Shown: positions 22,533-26,334 of the stretch, piece by piece
Numbering within the stretch: position 1 is the stretch's first letter
Layout of the letters: every line of letters starts with the position of its first letter
Origin: Streptomyces sp. NRRL F-5122
Lineage (GTDB): Bacteria > Actinomycetota > Actinomycetes > Streptomycetales > Streptomycetaceae
DNA length: 26,334 nucleotides
Assembly: GCF_001507435.1 (NCBI RefSeq)
Contig: NZ_LMWH01000289.1
Location: 1 to 26,334, forward strand
Reading direction: 5' to 3'
Position numbers and translations under genes: made by a program
The notes under the pieces: generated by a model
What the model was told of the DNA's origin: nothing
Seen by the model: only the letters and a program-made list of their open reading frames with translations
Database searches by the model: none

Positions 22533-23794
22533 ATGACCTCCCTGGCCAGTGCACGCATGCTGACTGCCTGTTGTGATTTGGGTGCGTAGGAGAGCAACGG
22601 CTTCTTTACTCGCACTGCTTCCTTCTGTTCTTTGAGGTCTCCGATGAGGCCGACGACCCGTGGATCCTTTATGTCAACCCAGCCTTGAAGAGACGACGTC
22701 GCGATGTAACCGCGGCGTGAGTCGTAGAGGTTGACCACGATGCCGAGATAGTCGATGTCGACTTGAAGGTCGGTGCGCAGGTCGTCGATCTGAGTGGTGA
22801 GCAGTTCATAGGCGTCGGCGGAACTGTCTTCGGCTTGGACGACGACCAGGGCGCCGGACTGTCCGGGCTTCTCATTGTTGCGACGGCGACCGTAGTAGGC
22901 GGCAGCATCCATGCTGAGACCGAGACTGGGAGGGCAGTCCACGATGATTACGTCGTAATCAGCCTCGACTGGTGCGAGTGCCCGCTCCAGCGCTGCTTCT
23001 CGTGCACGGACCGCGGACAACCTCACGTCCAGCAGGAAGGCGTCGTTGCACGCGGGCAGAAGGTGTAGTCGGCCGTCGAAGTTGTCGTCCTCGACAGAAA
23101 CGATGAGGTCGCGGAGCTCACCCCTGGGGTCACCCGCCATGTGGTTGGTGAGGCTGTCGCCGTCCATCGGTAGAGGGCTGGCCCCCAATTGATTGGTCAG
23201 GTGGCACTGCGGGTCGAAATCGACAAGTAGCACACGCAGCCCGAGGCCGGGCAGATTCTCGATTTCGAGTGGATCGTCCCCCGATTTGGCGCCGGTCGTG
23301 GGTACGTCGCTGGCGCGAAGTGCTTCGGCGAGCGCCTTCGCCACGCGGACGGGATGCAAGGAGTCGGGGTTCTCGGCCAGGGCCTCGCCCACTCCGGCGG
23401 TGATGGCAGTCTTGCCGACTCCCCCCTTCTGGTTGCACACGACGATGCGGCGGGTGATGGCCGGGCGCTGGATGTCCGGTGCGGGGTTCATGTCTAGCCA
23501 CAGCTGAACGGACTGTGCCAGGCCCTGGATGAGAGAGAGCCGGCGGTCGGAAGCGGTCTGGCGAAACTCTTCCCACTGCCCGTTAGGCAGGAAGGTGGCG
23601 AAGGAATCTGCGCCGGTCGTGTCGACGGCGGAGACGGTGGACGCCAGGCTGCACCAGTCCCTGATGCCTTGTTCGACGGCGGTCTGGATTTCGATACCGT
23701 GCTGGGCGGCTCTGACCTTCAAGGTTTGCCGGAGCCATGCCGGTAGTTTGGAAACGACCTTTTCCCGGTCGCTGGAGACGGCTGGTGAACTCAT
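22529..23794 (-). CDS. parA: ParA-type partition ATPase
   Basis: A 421-residue Walker-type ATPase. The deviant Walker A is KGGVGKT (123-129), the A' motif VDFDPQCHLTNQLG (191-204), and the Walker B strand DVIIVDCPPSLG. The first 110 residues form an extension; KLPAWLRQTLKVRAAQHGIE (16-35) could be a ribbon-helix-helix-type DNA-binding element, as in plasmid ParA proteins that repress their own operon. An insertion between Walker A and A' (about 140-185) makes it longer than minimal ParA. With ParB it should position replicon copies on the nucleoid. The ATG at 23794 lacks a ribosome site; a TATGCT-like -10 box six bases upstream suggests a leaderless transcript. Confidence 0.9.
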   Translation of the reverse strand: MSSPAVSSDREKVVSKLPAWLRQTLKVRAAQHGIEIQTAVEQGIRDWCSLASTVSAVDTTGADSFATFLPNGQWEEFRQTASDRRLSLIQGLAQSVQLWLDMNPAPDIQRPAITRRIVVCNQKGGVGKTAITAGVGEALAENPDSLHPVRVAKALAEALRASDVPTTGAKSGDDPLEIENLPGLGLRVLLVDFDPQCHLTNQLGASPLPMDGDSLTNHMAGDPRGELRDLIVSVEDDNFDGRLHLLPACNDAFLLDVRLSAVRAREAALERALAPVEADYDVIIVDCPPSLGLSMDAAAYYGRRRNNEKPGQSGALVVVQAEDSSADAYELLTTQIDDLRTDLQVDIDYLGIVVNLYDSRRGYIATSSLQGWVDIKDPRVVGLIGDLKEQKEAVRVKKPLLSYAPKSQQAVSMRALAREVM

Positions 23795-23800
23795 GGAGAC

Positions 23801-23844
23801 AGCATACTAACGTCCATGATCGATGGAGTCATCGGGGCGTTAGT
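23801..23844 (-). promoter_or_regulatory. Candidate promoter and operator of parAB
   Basis: ACTAACG (23806-23812) and CGTTAGT (23838-23844) form an inverted repeat, with an inner TCCAT/ATGGA pair (23813-23827). Read on the minus strand, TATGCT (23806-23801) would be the -10 box overlapping the first arm. Autoregulation by ParA or ParB is inferred. Confidence 0.5.
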
Positions 23845-24236
23845 TTTATCAAGTTGAGGCGATGCGTGTCACCTGTCAGGTCATTGCACTGCGCTGATCG
23901 GCAGTGAACCTGCCGACACGACACGACACGTCTCGACAGAGCGAGGCGCGTCTTGTGCCGCTCAGGGTCGCATAGTCCCCACCTGATCAGGGAACTATGG
24001 CCGGCGTTCGAGAGCGTTGATCGCGACCCTGACCGCTACGACAGACGGCAGTTGGCAATGCCTCCCCAGCTGGTGCGCTGCCGCACCCTGGCCCCGCAGC
24101 ACAGGTTGAGCCCCTGGAAGTGGTGAACGAGTTCGACCTGCTCCGGGAGCTTGCTCCGGCTTCTGGTTGATGCCGATGTAGATGGGCGGCCACCGGTTGA
24201 TCTTCGAGGTGTCGAAGCTCGAAGGAGACCAACACG
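23845..24236. other. Upstream of parA; candidate centromere, no gene
   Basis: Short repeats lie here: CACTGC (23887-23892) with GCAGTG (23901-23906), and CGACA repeated three times in tandem from about 23914. Partition sites often flank parAB, so this is a place to look for parS, but no repeat is strong enough to name. From about 24000 the DNA may already belong to the IS256-type relic's flank. Confidence 0.35.
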
Positions 24237-25335
24237 ATGACCGCAGTCGACAGTCTGCCCCTACAGGCCCTCACAGAGGAGAACCTCGCTTCGGCGAGTC
24301 CCGATCTGCTGCGCACGATGCTGAAGACTTTCGCCGACGCGCTTGTGTCCGCGAGGGCAGACGTCCTACGCAACGCCGAATATGGCTAGGTCAGTAAGGA
24401 GAGAGTCAACCGCCGAAACGGATCTGGCCTGCGTGAGCGGGAGATGAGGGCTGACACGGTCGAATCGGGTATCCCCCAACTCAGAGGCGGAAGTCACTCC
24501 CCCACTGCCCGCTGGAACGTTGTCGCCGGGCGGAACAAGCTCTCGCCAGGGTGGTCTTACCGCTTGACTGCTGCGGGTGCCCATCCGACCCGACGAGTGG
24601 AAAAGCTGTCCCAGAACCTTGGCGTCACCCAACTGCCGAAGCCGTAGATCCCCCCATAGCCCTCACCCGGACGAGCGAGTCACAGCCCTACACAACCATT
24701 TGCTGGACGCCGGCCCGTACCCCTTCGTGTGGGGCGATGCGCTCACTCAGAAAGTCCGCGCGGGCGACCGCATCGTCAACGCCCATGCGCTGATTGCGGT
24801 CGGCGTCAACACCGACGGCCACCGTGAGATCCTCGGCCTGACGCCACCTCCGGAGAGGACGGTGCTGGCTGGCTCGCGTTCTTGCGTTCGTTGATCTCCT
24901 GCGGCTTGTTCGGGGACCAACTCGTTGTTTCCGACGTCCGCGTCAGGTCCCGAAATCGGCTCAGCCCTGGATGGTCACCTGGCTGTGGATGGCCTTCGAA
25001 CAACCGGATGCCGACGCCGTGAGGGCCCGATGCGGTACATGCTCGATGCGTTGGAGGCCAAGTTGCCCAAGGACGTGGAGCACTTGGATGCCGCGCAGCA
25101 ACGACCTGCTCGCCTCCACCGTCTTCCCGCGCGAAATCTGGCGGCAGATCTGGTCCGCTCCGCAGGGGCGGCTGAACAAGGAGATCTGCCGCCGCACCGA
25201 GGTGCCGGGCATCCTCCCCGATCGCACCGCCTTGCGTGGTCGGCGCGGTGCTGGTCGAGCAGGACGACGAGTGCACCGGAGCTGAGAGAGCCAGAAACCG
25301 ACGACAGCGTCTTACTCACCGAGCTCACCGCATAG
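24237..25335 (+). pseudogene. Decayed IS256-family transposase
   Basis: The start survives: ATG 24237 with AGGAG upstream, then LTEENLASASPDLLRTMLKT and ALVSARADVLRNAEYG. A TAG (24387-24389) replaces the expected Gln. The frame continues through VSKERVNRRNGSGLRERE and THPTRRVEKL-like sequence to LGVTQLPKP, then shifts to DAGPYPFVWGDALTQKVRAG and VNTDGHREILGL, where the Asp of VW-DAL is the first catalytic residue. Later blocks SREIWRQIWSAPQGRLNKEI and PDRTALR precede the end. Middle parts are missing or scrambled. It is close to full length (about 1.1 of 1.25 kb) but clearly dead. Confidence 0.75.
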
Positions 25336-25901
25336 CTTCGAAACCGAGATCACCGAGTGGCAGTCGATACATCACTCACGCGGACGCGACCGCAGCTCAT
25401 GCGGAGTCGGAGCAGGAGGCCGCTGACGGTCTGAGGCTCCGAGTGACAAGTAGATCAGGACCCTTCCTGCATCTCAGGTGAGTGATTACGGCGTAATCAC
25501 TTCGAGCACCTAGGTGATCGCATCTCTAGGAGGATCGTCTGGTCGGTGTCGGCCTTGAGCGTGACGTGCGCACGACTCAGACCGGGAGTCAGAGTGCGAA
25601 GACTGCCTGGGCTTGTTGCGGGCGGGAGCGTTGATCCAGATGCGCTGTCGACAGTGCATCCCTCGCACCCTGCGGGGATGGTTGTACGCGGTGTTGGAGT
25701 GGGTAGCGAGCGTGGCGCGGGAAACAGGATGCATGATCGAAAGGCGATCAAGTCCCGAGCGCCATCGTTGCGCCGCTCCCTTAGTTGTTGTGTCTCGGAG
25801 GATCCTGGACTGGTGAATCAGGCCTTGGCTGAGGGGCTTGAACAGCGACGGACCTTACGGGTCCGGTGTGAACTGCGGCGTCTGTACCGACAGATAGAGC
25901 T
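25336..25901. other. No firm gene; contains two palindromes
   Basis: A minus-strand frame (25497-25751, ending SRAHVTLKADTDQTILLEMR) has fairly high third-position GC but no family or ribosome site I recognise. Palindromes at 25481-25501 and 25507-25516 lie at its 3' end. Otherwise nothing is supported. Confidence 0.3.
25481..25501. repeat. 21-bp palindrome
   Basis: AGTGATTACG-G-CGTAATCACT has perfect 10-bp arms around one base. CACCTAGGTG, a second perfect palindrome, follows at 25507-25516. Operator or terminator roles are both possible. Confidence 0.45.
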
Positions 25902-26334
25902 TTACGTTCCACCGCAATGCACTTTGATCCAGACAGAGCTCCTGCGTATGCCTGCTGCATGGTCGATGAGGGCCAGTCCCTCCCGCGAGGCGCCGAAGGT
26001 AGTCAGGGCTCGCCCACGAAAGCCCACCGAAGCCGACCAGGTGGTCCGTCGGTGGCGCACGTATATCTGACGGCACCCTGGCTGTGATGCAGCCTCCTCA
26101 AAGTGATCCCGACGCTCGTCAAGCCGGCTGGGCTGACTCGTACGCAGTGACAAGCCGTGCTGAAGACCGGTCGTTAGCGAGGCATCGTGGCCGAGGCCGA
26201 GTGGTAGGGAGAGGCCTTCCGGACCGGGGAACCAGAGATGGCCGGTCTCGAAGTGCTCGCCCTGGACGAGGAAGGGGAACTCTTCGGGCTCCAGGTGCAC
26301 GTCGTAGAAGCGGGGCAGGAAGCCGAGGTACGAC
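25902..26334 (-). CDS. Unidentified partial reading frame entering from the right edge
   Basis: On the minus strand the frame is open from the window edge: SYLGFLPRFYDVHLEPEEFP, FLVQGEHFETGHLWFPGPEG, then LPLGLGHDASL. This first 60 residues have strong GC-rich third positions and look like real protein. Beyond about 26170 composition degrades into Arg/Ser-rich sequence (RHRRTTWSASVGFRGRALTT), so the true C-terminus has probably been replaced by a recombination junction. I do not recognise the family. The start lies outside the window. Confidence 0.35.
   Translation of the reverse strand, partial: SYLGFLPRFYDVHLEPEEFPFLVQGEHFETGHLWFPGPEGLSLPLGLGHDASLTTGLQHGLSLRTSQPSRLDERRDHFEEAASQPGCRQIYVRHRRTTWSASVGFRGRALTTFGASREGLALIDHAAGIRRSSVWIKVHCGGT

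Noticed and set aside
24166..24373. Minus-strand frame opposite the start of the IS256-type transposase
   Set aside because: It is the shadow of recognisable transposase sequence on the plus strand.
1..26334. tRNA and rRNA genes
   Set aside because: I saw no rRNA-like sequence and no tRNA-like cloverleaf with GTTCGAATC-type T-arm in a proper context; a covariance search was not possible here.

Overview
The window is high-GC, heavily third-position-GC-biased DNA with actinobacterial gene families: SpoIIE-type PP2C phosphatases with anti-sigma-like ATPase domains, Prim-Pol/SF3 replication proteins, ParAB, DUF6009-like and RidA proteins. It reads as Streptomyces or a close relative. The mix of a plasmid-type replication and partition block with many decayed insertion sequences suggests a large (probably linear) plasmid, or an accessory or chromosome-arm segment that has absorbed one. 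No telomere or terminal-protein gene is visible. The replicon assignment is inference.

Layout. 1-740: two broken genes, a creatininase-family N-terminus (+) abutting a flippase-like membrane-protein C-terminus (-). 951-1331: an NTF2-like protein (-). 1982-6707: two SpoIIE-type phosphatases, one cytosolic with PAS-PAS-GAF-PP2C-HATPase domains (-) and one membrane-anchored (+), transcribed divergently around a decayed IS110 transposase. 6890-7494: the C-terminal half of a decayed ISL3 transposase. 8218-9036: a coupled pair of paralogous winged-helix proteins resembling RepL (-), closed by a 20-bp perfect stem. 10238-11703: a barstar-domain protein and a frameshifted unknown gene (+). 11762-12157: a broken tyrosine integrase and a long hairpin. 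12237-14036: an NTF2-like protein and a short-chain dehydrogenase (-), divergent from RidA (+).

14378-18020 is the core. Three minus-strand genes, Prim-Pol, SF3 (P4/D5-type) helicase and a DUF6009-like protein, are linked by two ATGA overlaps. They lie downstream of about 600 bp of iterons built on AGCGACTGAAGCGACT. Inside the iterons three nested inverted repeats share one exact centre at base 17686, so this looks like a dyad-symmetric replication origin. 21195-23794 holds parA and parB (-), also ATGA-coupled, with an inverted-repeat operator candidate over the parA start.

Between and beyond these lie an internally deleted IS3-family element with both terminal repeats (18269-19148), the N-terminal half of an ISL3 transposase (19190-19757), an integrase scrap fused in frame to an intact nitroreductase (19872-20552), an istB-like scrap, and a decayed IS256 transposase (24237-25335). 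The right edge carries an unidentified partial reading frame.

Working model (inference): Prim-Pol and the SF3 helicase open and prime at the iteron dyad, ParAB segregates the replicon, and the remaining single genes (phosphatases, barstar, nitroreductase, SDR/NTF2/RidA) are cargo preserved among transposition scars.
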